From: Candidatus Omnitrophota bacterium | GTDB taxonomy: Bacteria; Omnitrophota; Omnitrophia; Omnitrophales; Aquincolibacteriaceae | Length of the DNA stretch: 32,107 nucleotides | Direction of reading: 5' to 3' | NCBI GenBank assembly: GCA_023247055.1 | Contig: JAHFHF010000004.1 | Coordinates: 58,842-90,948, forward strand | In this document: positions 1 through 8,668 of the stretch, in pieces | How positions within the stretch are numbered: the first letter of the stretch is position 1 | How the letters are laid out: the number at the start of each line of letters is the position of its first letter | Program-made: the position numbers and the translations under genes | The notes under the pieces: model-generated | Databases searched by the model: none | What the model saw: only the letters and a program-made list of their open reading frames with translations | What the model was told of the DNA's origin: nothing

Positions 1-11
1 CCCTTTTGCTT

Positions 12-542
12 TCAGGAAGCCGGAGTAAGGCGGCCGTATTTCCCGGCGGCATGAGCGCGCGCATAGCCGACATAGCGCAGAGCCCATTTTTTGAGGCCGG
101 CGATTTCAGTCCGTGTCAAGCGGCGCACAAATTTGGCCGGACGGCCGAAATAGAGCGAGCCGGCCTGAAGTTTTTGATGCTGCGTCACCAGGCTGCCTGC
201 GCCCAGAATAACGCCTTCGCCGATGATGGCGCCGTCCAGCACAATCGAGCCCATGCCGATCAGGGACTGGTCCCGGATCGTACAGGCGTGCAAAATAACC
301 TGATGCCCCACGGTCACATAATCCCCAATCACGCAGCCCTGCCCGGACTCCACATGCAGAATGGAAAGATCCTGCACATTGCTGCGGCGCCCGATTTTGA
401 TTTTATGGATATCTCCGCGTAAAACACAGCCGGGCCAAACACTGGAATCTTCGCCGATCGTGACGCGGCCGATGACTTGGGCGGAAGGGTCGATAAAAAC
501 ACGGCGGCCGATTTTGGGAGAAAGCAATGAGTGATGAGTCAT
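12..542 (-). CDS. gamma-carbonic anhydrase-family hexapeptide-repeat protein
   Basis: This is a 176-aa left-handed beta-helix protein of the gamma-class carbonic anhydrase family (YrdA/PaaY-like), probably a cytosolic trimer binding a metal between subunits. Hexapeptide repeats run through most of the chain. The three expected metal-ligand histidines are visible in ILHVESG and in VGHQVILHAC, and a short alpha-helical tail follows. Many family members have no proven carbonic anhydrase activity, so the reaction is only inferred. The ATG at 542 lies inside a 7-bp repeat array, so residues 1-6 (MTHHSL) are repeat-derived and no clear Shine-Dalgarno precedes them. The gene follows acnA on the same strand and may share its transcript. 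Confidence 0.94.
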   Translation of the reverse strand: MTHHSLLSPKIGRRVFIDPSAQVIGRVTIGEDSSVWPGCVLRGDIHKIKIGRRSNVQDLSILHVESGQGCVIGDYVTVGHQVILHACTIRDQSLIGMGSIVLDGAIIGEGVILGAGSLVTQHQKLQAGSLYFGRPAKFVRRLTRTEIAGLKKWALRYVGYARAHAAGKYGRLTPAS

Positions 543-614
543 GAGCCATGAGACTGACGGTTAAAAAAATCCAAGGACTCTTTTTTCTCATTCCTCATAA
601 CTCGTTACTCATCA
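525..614. repeat. inverted pair of heptad arrays, core ATGAG (site 1)
   Basis: Four plus-strand heptads of the form NNATGAG (525-552) face four CTCATNN-type heptads (587-614, one with CTCGT) across a 34-bp spacer. The acnA stop codon lies in the last heptad, and the ATG of the carbonic anhydrase gene lies in the third heptad of the other arm. The two variable bases of facing heptads mostly do not complement each other, so only the core would pair in a hairpin. Confidence 0.75.
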
Positions 615-3290
615 CTTTTGTAACAACTGCCTCAACACATACTGCAAAATACCGCCGTGCTGGTAATAGGCCAATTCCACCGGCGTATCAATGCGGCAAA
701 TCACGGAAAAATTGCGCGCGCCCGCAGCGCTCGTAACGCTAACTTGAATTTTTTTGCCCGGCGCAAGATTCTCGGCAATGCCTTTAAGGTCGTAAACTTC
801 TTCTCCGCTCAGGCCGAGCGTCTCGCGATTGGCACCTTCCTCAAACTGCAGCGGCAGAATGCCCATGCCGATCAGGTTGCTGCGGTGGATGCGCTCGTAA
901 CTTTCAGCAATGACCGCGCGGATTCCCAAAAGCGCCGGGCCTTTGGCGGCCCAATCGCGCGAAGAACCGGTGCCGTATTCTTTGCCCGCAATCACAATCA
1001 GCGGCACGCCGGCCGCCTGATATTTCAGCGAGGCGTCAAAAATTGACATTCCTTCGCCGTCCGGCAAATGCCGCGTCACGCCGCCTTCGGTGCCGGGGGC
1101 CAAAAGATTTTTCAAGCGGATATTGGCAAAGGTGCCGCGCACCATGACTTCGTGATTGCCGCGGCGCGCACCATAAGAATTAAAATCCGCGGGAATCACG
1201 CCGTTCTCAACCAGGTATTTGGCCGCCGGACTGTTTTTTGAAATCGCACCGGCCGGCGAAATATGGTCGGTCGTGACCGAGTCGCCGAGCAGGGCCAGCA
1301 CACGCGCGCCGCTAATGTCTCCCACAGGTTTTGGCGTACGCGGCATATTCTCAAAATAAGGCGGGTGCTTAATGTAAGTAGAGCGGTGGTTCCAGGCAAA
1401 GGTCGCGCCTCCCGGTACACTCAACGCGCGCCAGCGTTCATCGCCTTCGAAAACATTGTCATATTGGCGGCGGAACATGGACGCTTCTATTTTTTGGACG
1501 CTGGCGCGGACTTCTTCATCCGAAGGCCAGATATCTTTAAGATAAACCGGCTTGCCGTCTTTGCCCGTTCCCAAAGGCTGGGTATTGAGATCTGTTTCCA
1601 TGGTTCCTGCCAGCGCATAGGCCACGACCAGCGGCGGCGAGGCCAAATAATTAGCGCGTACCTGCGGATTGACGCGGCCCTCGAAATTGCGGTTGCCGGA
1701 CAAAACAGAAGCGACTACAAGATCTTTTTCACGCACGGCCTGTGAGACCGGTTCGGGCAGCGGGCCTGAGTTGCCAATGCAGGTCGTACAGCCGTAGCCC
1801 ACCAAATGAAACTTTAAATTTTCAAGAGCTTCTTTAACGCCGCCCGCGGCCAGATAATCCATGACCACTTTAGAACCCGGTGCCAGGCTGGTCTTGACCC
1901 ACGGTTTGGTCTTAAGTCCCCGCTCTACAGCTTTTTTAGCCAAGAGCCCGGCGCCGAGCATGACGGCAGGATTCGACGTATTGGTACAGCTGGTAATAGC
2001 CGCAATGACCACATCGCCGTCTTTGACTTCATAAGTTTCTGCGCCGTCTTTGACGGCGGCGGACGGGCGTGGAGCGCATTGCCCCTTAACCGCCAAAACT
2101 TCGTCCAACAGCTTTTTGAAAGACGGCGCTGCCGATGTCAGCGTGACGCGGTCCTGCGGCCGTTTGGGTCCGGCCATGCTGGGTTCCACGCTAGCCAGGT
2201 CCAGTTCCAGCGTATCGGAATAAACCGGGTCAGGTGAAGACGACAGCCGGAAAAGTCCCTGCTCTTTCAAGTAAGCCTCCACAAGCGCAATACGGGGTTC
2301 GTCCCGGCCGCTCAGACGCAGATAGTTCAAGGTTTCCTGATCTACAGGGAAAAAGCCCATGGTCGCTCCGTATTCGGGCGCCATGTTGGCAATGGTCGCG
2401 CGGTCCGCCAAAGAAAGTGCGTCCAGGCCCGGCCCGTAAAACTCCACAAACTTTCCGACCACGCCTTTTTTGCGCAGCATCTGGGTCACGGTCAACACCA
2501 GGTCGGTGGCCGTCATCCCGGGCGCAAGCCGGCCGGTGAATTTAAATCCGACAACTTCGGGAATAAGCATCGACACCGGCTGGCCGAGCATGGCCGCTTC
2601 GGCTTCAATGCCGCCTACACCCCAGCCCAGCACTCCCAAACCGTTAATCATCGTCGTATGCGAGTCGGTTCCGACAAGGCTGTCGGGATAAGCCAAAACT
2701 TCGCCGCGGACTTCTTTGCTGAAAACTACGCTGGCGAGATATTCCAGATTGACCTGATGCACAATGCCGGTGCCTGGCGGAACGGCGCGAAAATTGCGGA
2801 AAGCGATTTGCCCCCATTTCAAAAATTGATAACGCTCTTCATTGCGGTAAAATTCAAACTTCACATTTTCGCGGAAGGCTTCAGGAGTTCCAAAGCTGTC
2901 CACCTGCACCGAATGATCGATCACCAAATCAACGGATTCCAGCGGATTAATTTTGGTCGGATCCCCGCCCATTTTGGCCATGGCATCGCGCATGGCCGCT
3001 AGATCGACAACCGCCGGCACGCCGGTAAAGTCCTGCAGCAGCACGCGCGCAGGCGTAAATGCAATTTCTTTATCCGATTTTTTGGAAGGGTCCCATTGCG
3101 CAAGGGTTTCAATGTCGTTGCGGGTGACGCTCTTGCCGTCTTCGGTGCGCAGCAGGTTTTCGATCAGGATGCGGATGGAATAAGGCAGGCGCTCCAGTGC
3201 AAAACCTGCTTTTTTCAAAGCATCGAGCCGGAAAATCGTGTGCGCGTGGGAATCAACTTTAAGAATCGATTTGCTTTTGAAAGAATCCAT
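612..3290 (-). CDS. acnA: aconitate hydratase A
   Basis: The 892-aa protein converts citrate to isocitrate through cis-aconitate in the TCA cycle, using a [4Fe-4S] cluster. Length and order match AcnA/IRP-type aconitases. The opening ([20 protein letters not shown]) is typical. Cluster cysteines are C435 (TSCTNTSNP), C501 and C504 (CTTCIGNSG). The C-terminal swivel domain carries [14 protein letters not shown] and the [12 protein letters not shown] segment. The ATG at 3290 gives the family's usual N-terminus, although the bases just upstream read CTCTCCT and form no Shine-Dalgarno. A heptad array starts 9 bp upstream. The enzyme works with icd and mdh, which lie just upstream on the same strand. 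Confidence 0.98.
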   Translation of the reverse strand: MDSFKSKSILKVDSHAHTIFRLDALKKAGFALERLPYSIRILIENLLRTEDGKSVTRNDIETLAQWDPSKKSDKEIAFTPARVLLQDFTGVPAVVDLAAMRDAMAKMGGDPTKINPLESVDLVIDHSVQVDSFGTPEAFRENVKFEFYRNEERYQFLKWGQIAFRNFRAVPPGTGIVHQVNLEYLASVVFSKEVRGEVLAYPDSLVGTDSHTTMINGLGVLGWGVGGIEAEAAMLGQPVSMLIPEVVGFKFTGRLAPGMTATDLVLTVTQMLRKKGVVGKFVEFYGPGLDALSLADRATIANMAPEYGATMGFFPVDQETLNYLRLSGRDEPRIALVEAYLKEQGLFRLSSSPDPVYSDTLELDLASVEPSMAGPKRPQDRVTLTSAAPSFKKLLDEVLAVKGQCAPRPSAAVKDGAETYEVKDGDVVIAAITSCTNTSNPAVMLGAGLLAKKAVERGLKTKPWVKTSLAPGSKVVMDYLAAGGVKEALENLKFHLVGYGCTTCIGNSGPLPEPVSQAVREKDLVVASVLSGNRNFEGRVNPQVRANYLASPPLVVAYALAGTMETDLNTQPLGTGKDGKPVYLKDIWPSDEEVRASVQKIEASMFRRQYDNVFEGDERWRALSVPGGATFAWNHRSTYIKHPPYFENMPRTPKPVGDISGARVLALLGDSVTTDHISPAGAISKNSPAAKYLVENGVIPADFNSYGARRGNHEVMVRGTFANIRLKNLLAPGTEGGVTRHLPDGEGMSIFDASLKYQAAGVPLIVIAGKEYGTGSSRDWAAKGPALLGIRAVIAESYERIHRSNLIGMGILPLQFEEGANRETLGLSGEEVYDLKGIAENLAPGKKIQVSVTSAAGARNFSVICRIDTPVELAYYQHGGILQYVLRQLLQK

Positions 3291-3299
3291 AGGAGAGTT

Positions 3300-3625
3300 C
3301 AGTGATCAGTGATCAGTGACCGGTGATTGGGGTTCGGTGAACAAAGAATGAATGCTAAACAGCGCATAGAGCGTTATTCGATTTATCAAAACCATACTCC
3401 CTGCCAATTTTGAATCACCAGTCAATAGAAGCGGTTTCATAAGTCATTGTAACTCTAGCCGTTGCCTCGTCATTGCGAGGCAACGTTCAATTTGAAGCCG
3501 AAGCAATCTCGTTTGCTCTTGAGATTGCTTCGGCGTACGCTAAAAAGCAGCGTGCGCCTCGCAATGACGAAACGGTGATTAGACTTAGAATGACTTATGA
3601 AACCGCTTCTAATCGCCAATCACTG
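3300..3625. repeat. inverted pair of heptad arrays, core GTGAT, interrupted by a MITE-like element (site 2)
   Basis: This fills the 329-bp gap between mdh and acnA. Six plus-strand heptads (cagtgat, cagtgat, cagtgac, cggtgat, tggggtt, cggtgaa) occupy 3300-3341. Facing minus-strand heptads cagtgat, tggcgat, tattgac and tggtgat occupy 3612-3625 and 3414-3427, with an inserted element between them. The mdh stop codon (3620-3622) lies in the first minus-strand heptad. I see no gene here. Confidence 0.72.
3426..3611. mobile_element. MITE-like element, copy 1 (186 bp with terminal TAs)
   Basis: A 20-bp perfect terminal inverted repeat (AGAAGCGGTTTCATAAGTCA at 3427-3446 and its complement at 3591-3610) is flanked by TA on both sides. 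The inside is itself palindromic: CGTCATTGCGAGG ... GAAGCAATCTC ... GAGATTGCTTC ... CCTCGCAATGACG. There is no coding capacity. TA-flanked TIRs suggest mobilisation by an IS630/Tc1-mariner-type transposase encoded elsewhere; that assignment is inferred. Confidence 0.8.
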
Positions 3626-4552
3626 CTTTTGCAATTTCGCACAATTCTCGCGCACTTGTTCAGCAGAGGCAGCGAGGGCTTTTTTCTGATCGTCCGTCAG
3701 TTTATATTCCGGAATTTCCAAAACACCTTCGCGGCCCAGGCGCGCAGGCACGCCGCAATAGACGTCTTTAATGCCGTATTGGCCGGTCATGTAAACGCAG
3801 CACGGCAGGATCTCCGCCGTATTTTGCACAATTGCTTTGACCATCTGGACTACCGAAGAAGACGGCGCGTAATAGGCGCTGCCCGTCTTGAGTAAGGCCA
3901 CGATTTCAGCGCCGCCTACACGGGCGCGCTGATTGATTTTCTCGATCACCTCCGGCTCTAAAAGTTCTGTGACCGGACGGCCTTTAACCTTGGTGAGCTG
4001 CGGCACAGGCACCATTTCATCGCCGTGTCCGCCGAAGACCAGCGCCTCGACATCGCCCGGTTTGCACAGCAGTTCTTCCGACAAAAAATACGCATAACGC
4101 GCGGAATCCAAAACTCCGGCCATCCCCAAAACTCTGGAGTTGGCAAAACCGGATTTTTTCCAGGCCAGATACGTCATCGCATCCAGCGGATTGGTGACCG
4201 TGATGATAATGGCGCGCGGCGAATGGGCCGCGCACTGCTCGACAATGCCGCCCACAATCTCGGCGTTTTTCAGCAAGAGATCATCGCGGCTCATGCCCGG
4301 CTTGCGGGCCAAGCCTGCGGTGATGACGACCACGTCCGAATTTTTGGTGTCGGCATAATCATTGGTGCCCGTAATGCGCGTATGAAATCCTTCGACCGGC
4401 GCTGACTCCATCATGTCGAGAGCTTTGCCCTGCGGCATGCCCTCCACCACGTCAATCAAAACCACATCGGCCAATTCTTTCTCAACCAGCCGCTGGGCCG
4501 TTGTCGCACCCACAAAACCCGCACCCACCACCGTTACTTTTGGATTTGCCAT
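3620..4552 (-). CDS. mdh: malate dehydrogenase (LDH-like type)
   Basis: This 310-aa NAD-dependent enzyme interconverts malate and oxaloacetate. The Rossmann motif GAGFVG is at residues 10-15, and D34 at the end of the second strand favours NAD. Substrate-binding arginines appear at R83 and R89 (ARKPGMSRDD) and R152. R83 at the specificity position favours malate over lactate, where LDHs have Gln. Catalytic H176 is in GGHGDEMVP. A Shine-Dalgarno AAGAGAGG sits 8 nt before the ATG. The gene begins 19 nt after the fkbM-like stop, so icd, fkbM and mdh probably form one transcript. The stop codon lies inside a heptad repeat. Confidence 0.97.
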   Translation of the reverse strand: MANPKVTVVGAGFVGATTAQRLVEKELADVVLIDVVEGMPQGKALDMMESAPVEGFHTRITGTNDYADTKNSDVVVITAGLARKPGMSRDDLLLKNAEIVGGIVEQCAAHSPRAIIITVTNPLDAMTYLAWKKSGFANSRVLGMAGVLDSARYAYFLSEELLCKPGDVEALVFGGHGDEMVPVPQLTKVKGRPVTELLEPEVIEKINQRARVGGAEIVALLKTGSAYYAPSSSVVQMVKAIVQNTAEILPCCVYMTGQYGIKDVYCGVPARLGREGVLEIPEYKLTDDQKKALAASAEQVRENCAKLQKQ

Positions 4553-4571
4553 GTCTGCAGCCTCTCTTGTA

Positions 4572-5489
4572 TTAAATGCCGTGCATCTTTTTTATTTGCC
4601 CATTTTCTTCGGGAGCTAAAAAAACATTATCTACATTCGAGCATTCATCAAACGAATGAATCTCTTTCCAATGCCGACCTTGTTTTTTAAAAATCAAATA
4701 ATGGGGCGGCATGGACTCTCTCAGAACGCGGTCAACGTCTACGCCTCGCGCTTCATAGAAAAACTTATTCACTTCCAGAAGAATCACCGGCCGGTACTTT
4801 TGAAGGGCCTTGGCCGCTCCTGCCAAAAAATAGTCTTCATGCCCTTCGATATCCACTTTTATAAAATCAATTTTTTTGTATTCGACTTCTAATGGGCCCC
4901 ACTCATCGTCAAACCTCGCCAATTTAATTTTTACCGATTTGAACCCTTTGTCTATCCGGTCATGGATGGCGATGCTGGCATTGCCCGTGTTCGAACCCGC
5001 TGAAAAATCTTTCCGCAGCACCAACCCTGCTTCCCGGGCGCTGTCGGACAAACCCAGATGATACGCCGCGCAGATCTGCGAGAGCTGATTGAGAGCTATA
5101 TTTTCTACTAATCTTTGATGGTTTTCCAGGAGAGGTTCGAAACTGAGAACGCGCCCCGATCCTCCGCCTTGCTTTATGAAATGTCCGACTGCAACAGACC
5201 AAAAACCAATGTTGGCTCCGACATCTACAAAAACCCCATCTTTACCTGTAAATAGAACAGCTTGCCGAAGCAAATTTTCGTCATAATCACCTGTGTAGTA
5301 CGTCGGAAATTCTGTTTCCGCTCGAAGATCCAGCCGCATCTGTGTTCCATTTTTCATTTGCGCGGACACAATCGGTTCTGCGCCGAAATAATTGAAAGCA
5401 TTATTGACGATGCGCGCTATTCGTCCTTTACCCTTAAAAGACGGGGCGCTTCTTAAAAATGCCGCCAGCATACTTCTCAACAGCTTCAT
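4572..5489 (-). CDS. FkbM-family SAM-dependent methyltransferase
   Basis: The protein (305 aa from the ATG; a TTG at 5498 would add three residues) carries the FkbM methyltransferase fold. Motif I is FVDVGANIGFWSVAVG, an acidic end of strand 2 is VLSFEPLLENH, and the family signature IDFIKVDIEGHEDYFLAGA with VILLEVNKF follows. Members usually O-methylate sugars, polyketides or glycolipids; the substrate here cannot be told. An N-terminal basic segment (RSAPSFKGKGRIAR) is common in the family. The gene sits between icd and mdh, about 50 nt after icd, which is an unexpected place. Translation initiation is unclear because a better Shine-Dalgarno drives an overlapping out-of-frame ATG at 5508. 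Confidence 0.92.
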   Translation of the reverse strand: MKLLRSMLAAFLRSAPSFKGKGRIARIVNNAFNYFGAEPIVSAQMKNGTQMRLDLRAETEFPTYYTGDYDENLLRQAVLFTGKDGVFVDVGANIGFWSVAVGHFIKQGGGSGRVLSFEPLLENHQRLVENIALNQLSQICAAYHLGLSDSAREAGLVLRKDFSAGSNTGNASIAIHDRIDKGFKSVKIKLARFDDEWGPLEVEYKKIDFIKVDIEGHEDYFLAGAAKALQKYRPVILLEVNKFFYEARGVDVDRVLRESMPPHYLIFKKQGRHWKEIHSFDECSNVDNVFLAPEENGQIKKMHGI

Positions 5490-5508
5490 AAAATCCAATT
5501 TTTCTCAT
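5434..5508 (-). other. possible 24-codon overlapping reading frame at the fkbM start
   Basis: An ATG at 5508 preceded by AGGA (5-nt spacing) opens a 24-codon frame that overlaps the first codons of the methyltransferase gene and stops inside it. It has the stronger initiation signal of the two. It could be a coupling or leader ORF, or chance. Nothing in its translation is recognisable. Confidence 0.25.
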
Positions 5509-5545
5509 AGGCGTCCTGCTTAACGGAAGCAGTGCGCTTTTTATG

Positions 5546-5577
5546 GACTCAGCGCTGTTGGAGCTGAGTCATCCGGG
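5546..5577. repeat. hairpin and repeat fragment at the icd 3' end
   Basis: An 8-bp stem GACTCAGC/GCTGAGTC with a 9-nt loop (5546-5570) overlaps the last codons and stop of icd. The same stretch (from 5548) matches part of the 58-bp repeat found upstream of icd: ctcagcgctgttgg is identical at 6709-6722, and most of the following bases also match. The final residues TQLQQR of icd are therefore partly repeat-derived. There is no U-tract, so it is not a typical terminator. Confidence 0.5.
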
Positions 5578-6646
5578 CGATGATGGCATCGCCCATTTCT
5601 TTGGTGCCGACGGCCGTGGGGTCGTTTTTATCGGCTTTCATGTCATAGGTCACGTTTTTGCCTTCGCGGATAACGTCGGCCACGGCGTTTTCAAGGCGCT
5701 GGGCTGCGGCGGTTTCGCCGAGATGTTCGAGCATCAGCGCGCCGGACAAAATCACGGCTGTGGGATTGACTTTGTTCAGGCCTTTGTACTTGGGCGCCGA
5801 ACCGTGGGTCGCTTCGAAAAGCGCGCCTTTTTCGCCGATATTGGCGCCGGGCGCAACACCCAGGCCGCCGATCAAACCGGCGCAGAGGTCCGAAAGAATA
5901 TCACCGTAAAGGTTGGGCAGCACCAGCACGTCATAAAGTTCGGGCATCTGGACCAACTGCATGGACATGTTGTCAACAATGCGGTCATCAAACTCGATGT
6001 CCGGATATTTCTTGGCCACTTCGCGCGCCACTTCCAGAAACAAACCGTCTGAAAATTTCATAATGTTGGCCTTGTGTACGGCCGTGACTTTTTTACGTTT
6101 GTATTTACGCGCATATTCAAAGGCGTGCCGCACAATGCGCTCCGAGCAAAAAACGGAAATCGGCTTGATACTGACGCCGGAATCTGGACGGATTTTCTTG
6201 GGCGAGTATTTATTGATAAACTCGATCACCTCGCCGGCTTCCTTAGTGCCTTTTTGGAATTCGATGCCGGCGTAGAGGTCTTCGGTATTTTCACGCACGA
6301 TCACGAGGTCGATATTTTTATAGCGCGAGCGCACGCCCTCATAGCTTTTGCAGGGGCGCACACAAGCATACAGATCGAGTTCTTTGCGCAAAGCCACGTT
6401 GACGGAACGAAAACCGGTGCCGACGGGCGTCGTAATAGGAGATTTCAGCGCGACTTTATTTTTGCGGATGGATTCAAGCACGCGGTCCGGCAAAGGCGTG
6501 CCTTCTTTGGCCATGACATCCACGCCCGCATGTTGAACGTCCCAATCAATCTGGACGCCCGTGGCATCGATGCATTTGCGTGTGACGTCTGCAATTTCAG
6601 GACCGATGCCGTCGCCGGGAATTAATGTAACTGTATATTTTGCCAT
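5549..6646 (-). CDS. icd: isocitrate dehydrogenase (IDH3-like length, NADP-type residues)
   Basis: This 365-aa enzyme oxidises isocitrate to 2-oxoglutarate. It has the isocitrate/isopropylmalate dehydrogenase fold: [11 protein letters not shown] at the N-terminus, [25 protein letters not shown] with the catalytic lysine, and the metal-binding [14 protein letters not shown]. The short form resembles IDH3/Thermus-like enzymes. However, K286, Y287, V293 and Y334 line up with E. coli Icd residues that bind the NADP phosphate (K344, Y345, V351, Y391), while the R395 equivalent is A338. I therefore infer a preference for NADP. The start at 6646 has GAGG 5 nt upstream and the family's N-terminus; the 10 extra codons upstream run into repeat DNA. 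The gene leads the icd-fkbM-mdh set. Confidence 0.95.
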   Translation of the reverse strand: MAKYTVTLIPGDGIGPEIADVTRKCIDATGVQIDWDVQHAGVDVMAKEGTPLPDRVLESIRKNKVALKSPITTPVGTGFRSVNVALRKELDLYACVRPCKSYEGVRSRYKNIDLVIVRENTEDLYAGIEFQKGTKEAGEVIEFINKYSPKKIRPDSGVSIKPISVFCSERIVRHAFEYARKYKRKKVTAVHKANIMKFSDGLFLEVAREVAKKYPDIEFDDRIVDNMSMQLVQMPELYDVLVLPNLYGDILSDLCAGLIGGLGVAPGANIGEKGALFEATHGSAPKYKGLNKVNPTAVILSGALMLEHLGETAAAQRLENAVADVIREGKNVTYDMKADKNDPTAVGTKEMGDAIIARMTQLQQR

Positions 6647-6669
6647 GAATGCCTCGCTTGCGTTCGCTT

Positions 6670-6757
6670 TTGTCATTCCCGCCTCTGCGTGGAAGCCGAG
6701 ACAGTCATGCTCAGCGCTGTTGGCGCTGTGTCATTCCCGCATGCTTTTGGCGGGAAT
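6670..6757. repeat. 58-bp repeat unit plus 30-bp tail (locus A)
   Basis: One copy of a 58-bp unit (6670-6727, starting tgtcattcccgcctctgcgt) is followed by a 30-bp tail, tgtcattcccgcatgctttt... (6728-6757). The same unit occurs twice in tandem at 26628-26743, followed by the same tail. The sequence lies between the divergent icd and IMPase-like genes and supplies only a spurious upstream extension of the IMPase reading frame. Confidence 0.8.
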
Positions 6758-6768
6758 CCGGGGTGCTC

Positions 6769-6797
6769 TTGACTTTCCACACCCAAACTGTTACATA
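6769..6797 (+). promoter_or_regulatory. sigma-70-type promoter for the IMPase-like gene
   Basis: TTGACT (6769-6774) and TACATA (6792-6797) are separated by 17 nt. The predicted transcription start, near 6804, leaves a leader of only about 9 nt before the ATG at 6813, which matches the lack of a Shine-Dalgarno there. It lies just downstream of the 58-bp repeat and its tail. Confidence 0.55.
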
Positions 6798-6812
6798 AGT
6801 TATTCATTTTAT

Positions 6813-7610
6813 ATGAATAATGCCAAATTGAAAAGAACCCTGTTCCTAGCTCTCAAAAAGGCAGGCAAGCTTGTCCGCAAGTCGATCACCCGGCGCAAAG
6901 TCATTTCCAAGAAGGGCGAAATCGACCTTGTAACCGAAGTCGACTGCGCTGCTGAGCGTTTGATCATACGGACTATCCACCGCGCCTTTCCGGATCATTC
7001 TTTCCTGGCCGAAGAGTCCGGCGCAAGTCTCAAAAGCGGGCAAGGCGCAAATTCCCCCTGCCGCTGGATCATTGATCCCATTGACGGCACCACCAACTTT
7101 GCCCACAGCCTGCCGGTCTGCAGCGTTTCGATTGCGTATGAAGAAAAGGGCGTCGTCAAGCTGGGTGGCGTGTATGATCCAACGCGTGACGAACTCTTTT
7201 TTGCTGAAAAAGGACGGGGCGCTTTTTTGAATGGAACAAAAATTAAGGTTTCAAAAACCAAAGATCTCAGCGAGGCTCTGCTCGCCACCGGCTTTCCTTA
7301 TGACCGCCGTAAAGACCCCGATCAATATCTGCGTCCTTTCCGCGAGTTCCTGATGAAGGCGCGTGAAATCCGCCGGCTGGGTTCGGCCGCGATTGATCTC
7401 TGCTACGTGGCCTGCGGCCGCTTTGACGGTTATTGGGAAGCCAAACTCTCGCCGTGGGACAAAGCCGCCGGCATGCTGATTCTCAGTGAGGCGGGCGGAA
7501 AACTAAGCGACTACTCCGGCGCGCCGCTGACTCTTCCCGAACCCTCCATGGTCGCCTCCAATGGCCGCATTCACAAAGCCATTCTCGCATTACTCCGTCA
7601 GAAGGTTTGA
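6813..7610 (+). CDS. inositol-monophosphatase-family phosphatase
   Basis: The 265-aa Mg2+-dependent, Li-sensitive-type phosphatase belongs to the IMPase/SuhB/CysQ superfamily. Metal-binding residues are clear: E67/E68 in AEESG, D88 and D91 in WIIDPIDGTTNFAHS, and D216 in WDKAAGMLILSEAGG. The natural substrate may be inositol 1-phosphate or another small phosphate ester; it cannot be settled from sequence. The ATG at 6813 is chosen because it gives the family's normal N-terminus and follows the promoter. The open frame extends 84 codons further upstream, but those codons are repeat DNA. The 3' end overlaps the convergent glycosyltransferase gene by 13 bp. Confidence 0.94.
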   Translation: MNNAKLKRTLFLALKKAGKLVRKSITRRKVISKKGEIDLVTEVDCAAERLIIRTIHRAFPDHSFLAEESGASLKSGQGANSPCRWIIDPIDGTTNFAHSLPVCSVSIAYEEKGVVKLGGVYDPTRDELFFAEKGRGAFLNGTKIKVSKTKDLSEALLATGFPYDRRKDPDQYLRPFREFLMKAREIRRLGSAAIDLCYVACGRFDGYWEAKLSPWDKAAGMLILSEAGGKLSDYSGAPLTLPEPSMVASNGRIHKAILALLRQKV

Positions 7611-8668
7611 TACACCCGCGCCATAATGCTGGCTATTTTTGCCGGCGCATGCTTTTCCCGGGCTTTTTCGAAAGCTGCCCGGCCTTTTTCAGCTAAAAGC
7701 CGCCGGTTCAGGAAAGCCTCCTGCAATTTCTTTTTAAGGCCCTGCGGATCTGCCGGATCATATAAAAATCCTGACTTTTCATCTACGACGGCTGCCACGC
7801 CTTCAAACGCCGGGACAATACAGGGTTTTGCGAAAGACATGCCCAGCAGAAGGGAGCCTGAATTTAAGATCTTCTTAAACGGCAAGGCCACCGCATCGCA
7901 GGCATTAAAAAAATCCTGCACTTCCTCGTCCTTGATAAAACGAGGATGGATGCGGATTCCCGGTTTTTTTGCGGCAAGTTTTAAAAGCCGCTGCAGGAAT
8001 TTGTCATCTCTTCGGGCATAACCCGCAATTACTAATTGGACCTGCGGCCCAAGTTCCTGGAATGCCTCAATCAGCAGATCCAGGCCCTTGTAAGCGCGGA
8101 TCAATCCGAAATAAAGCAGCACAAAGGTGTCCGGCGCCGCATTCATTTTTCTGCGGGCTTCCTCCCGGCTATTATGATTGGGATAGAAATCGATGTAATG
8201 CGGATTTGCAATGACCGTGATTTTTGCGGACGGACAGCCGTATTCCTGACTTACCGCATTCACCGCGCTTGCGCTATGCACAAACAGGCCGTCGGCTATG
8301 CGCGCAAGCATGCTCCGGAATACCCGTTCGCTCCCCGGATGCGGTAAATCGTGCGAATAAAGATTATGCACCGTCCAAAATAATTTGCTCCCACGCACCT
8401 TGAGGCCCAAAAACAGCAGCAAAAAACCGGCCGCCCGGACACCGCAAAGAAACCGGCTGGGCTCTTTCAAAAAAGGGTGGATCCAGTGAATATGATAAAC
8501 ACTGCGGCGCGCGGGGTACTTACTGCAAAAAGAGAGGATTGATCTCCAGCGGCCGTCGGCCAGATGCACCTCTATTCCTTCTTTCGCCAAAGACTGCCGC
8601 AAAATCTCCTGATAGGGATTTTTCGGATAATGCGGGAAAAATAAAACAAACTCTCTCTGCGGTGTCAC
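7598..8668 (-). CDS. GT4-like glycosyltransferase
   Basis: The 356-aa protein has a GT-B layout. The N-terminal half includes the HIHWIHPFLKEPSRF and FWTVHNLYSHD segments. A C-terminal Glycos_transf_1 domain contains LLYFGLIRAYKGLDLLIEAF, a nucleotide-sugar site around FFNACDAVALPF, and GSLLLGMSFAKPCIVPAFEG in place of the usual E-x7-E region. It probably moves a sugar onto a surface glycan or lipid; acceptor unknown. The start is GTG at 8668, overlapping the upstream stop as GTGA, so it should be translationally coupled to the pyruvyltransferase-like gene. Together they suggest a small exopolysaccharide set. Confidence 0.9.
   Translation of the reverse strand: MTPQREFVLFFPHYPKNPYQEILRQSLAKEGIEVHLADGRWRSILSFCSKYPARRSVYHIHWIHPFLKEPSRFLCGVRAAGFLLLFLGLKVRGSKLFWTVHNLYSHDLPHPGSERVFRSMLARIADGLFVHSASAVNAVSQEYGCPSAKITVIANPHYIDFYPNHNSREEARRKMNAAPDTFVLLYFGLIRAYKGLDLLIEAFQELGPQVQLVIAGYARRDDKFLQRLLKLAAKKPGIRIHPRFIKDEEVQDFFNACDAVALPFKKILNSGSLLLGMSFAKPCIVPAFEGVAAVVDEKSGFLYDPADPQGLKKKLQEAFLNRRLLAEKGRAAFEKAREKHAPAKIASIMARVYQTF

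Noticed and set aside
6561..6812. 84-codon upstream extension of the IMPase-like gene
   Set aside because: It lies in icd antisense and repeat DNA, and the promoter at 6769-6797 is inside it.
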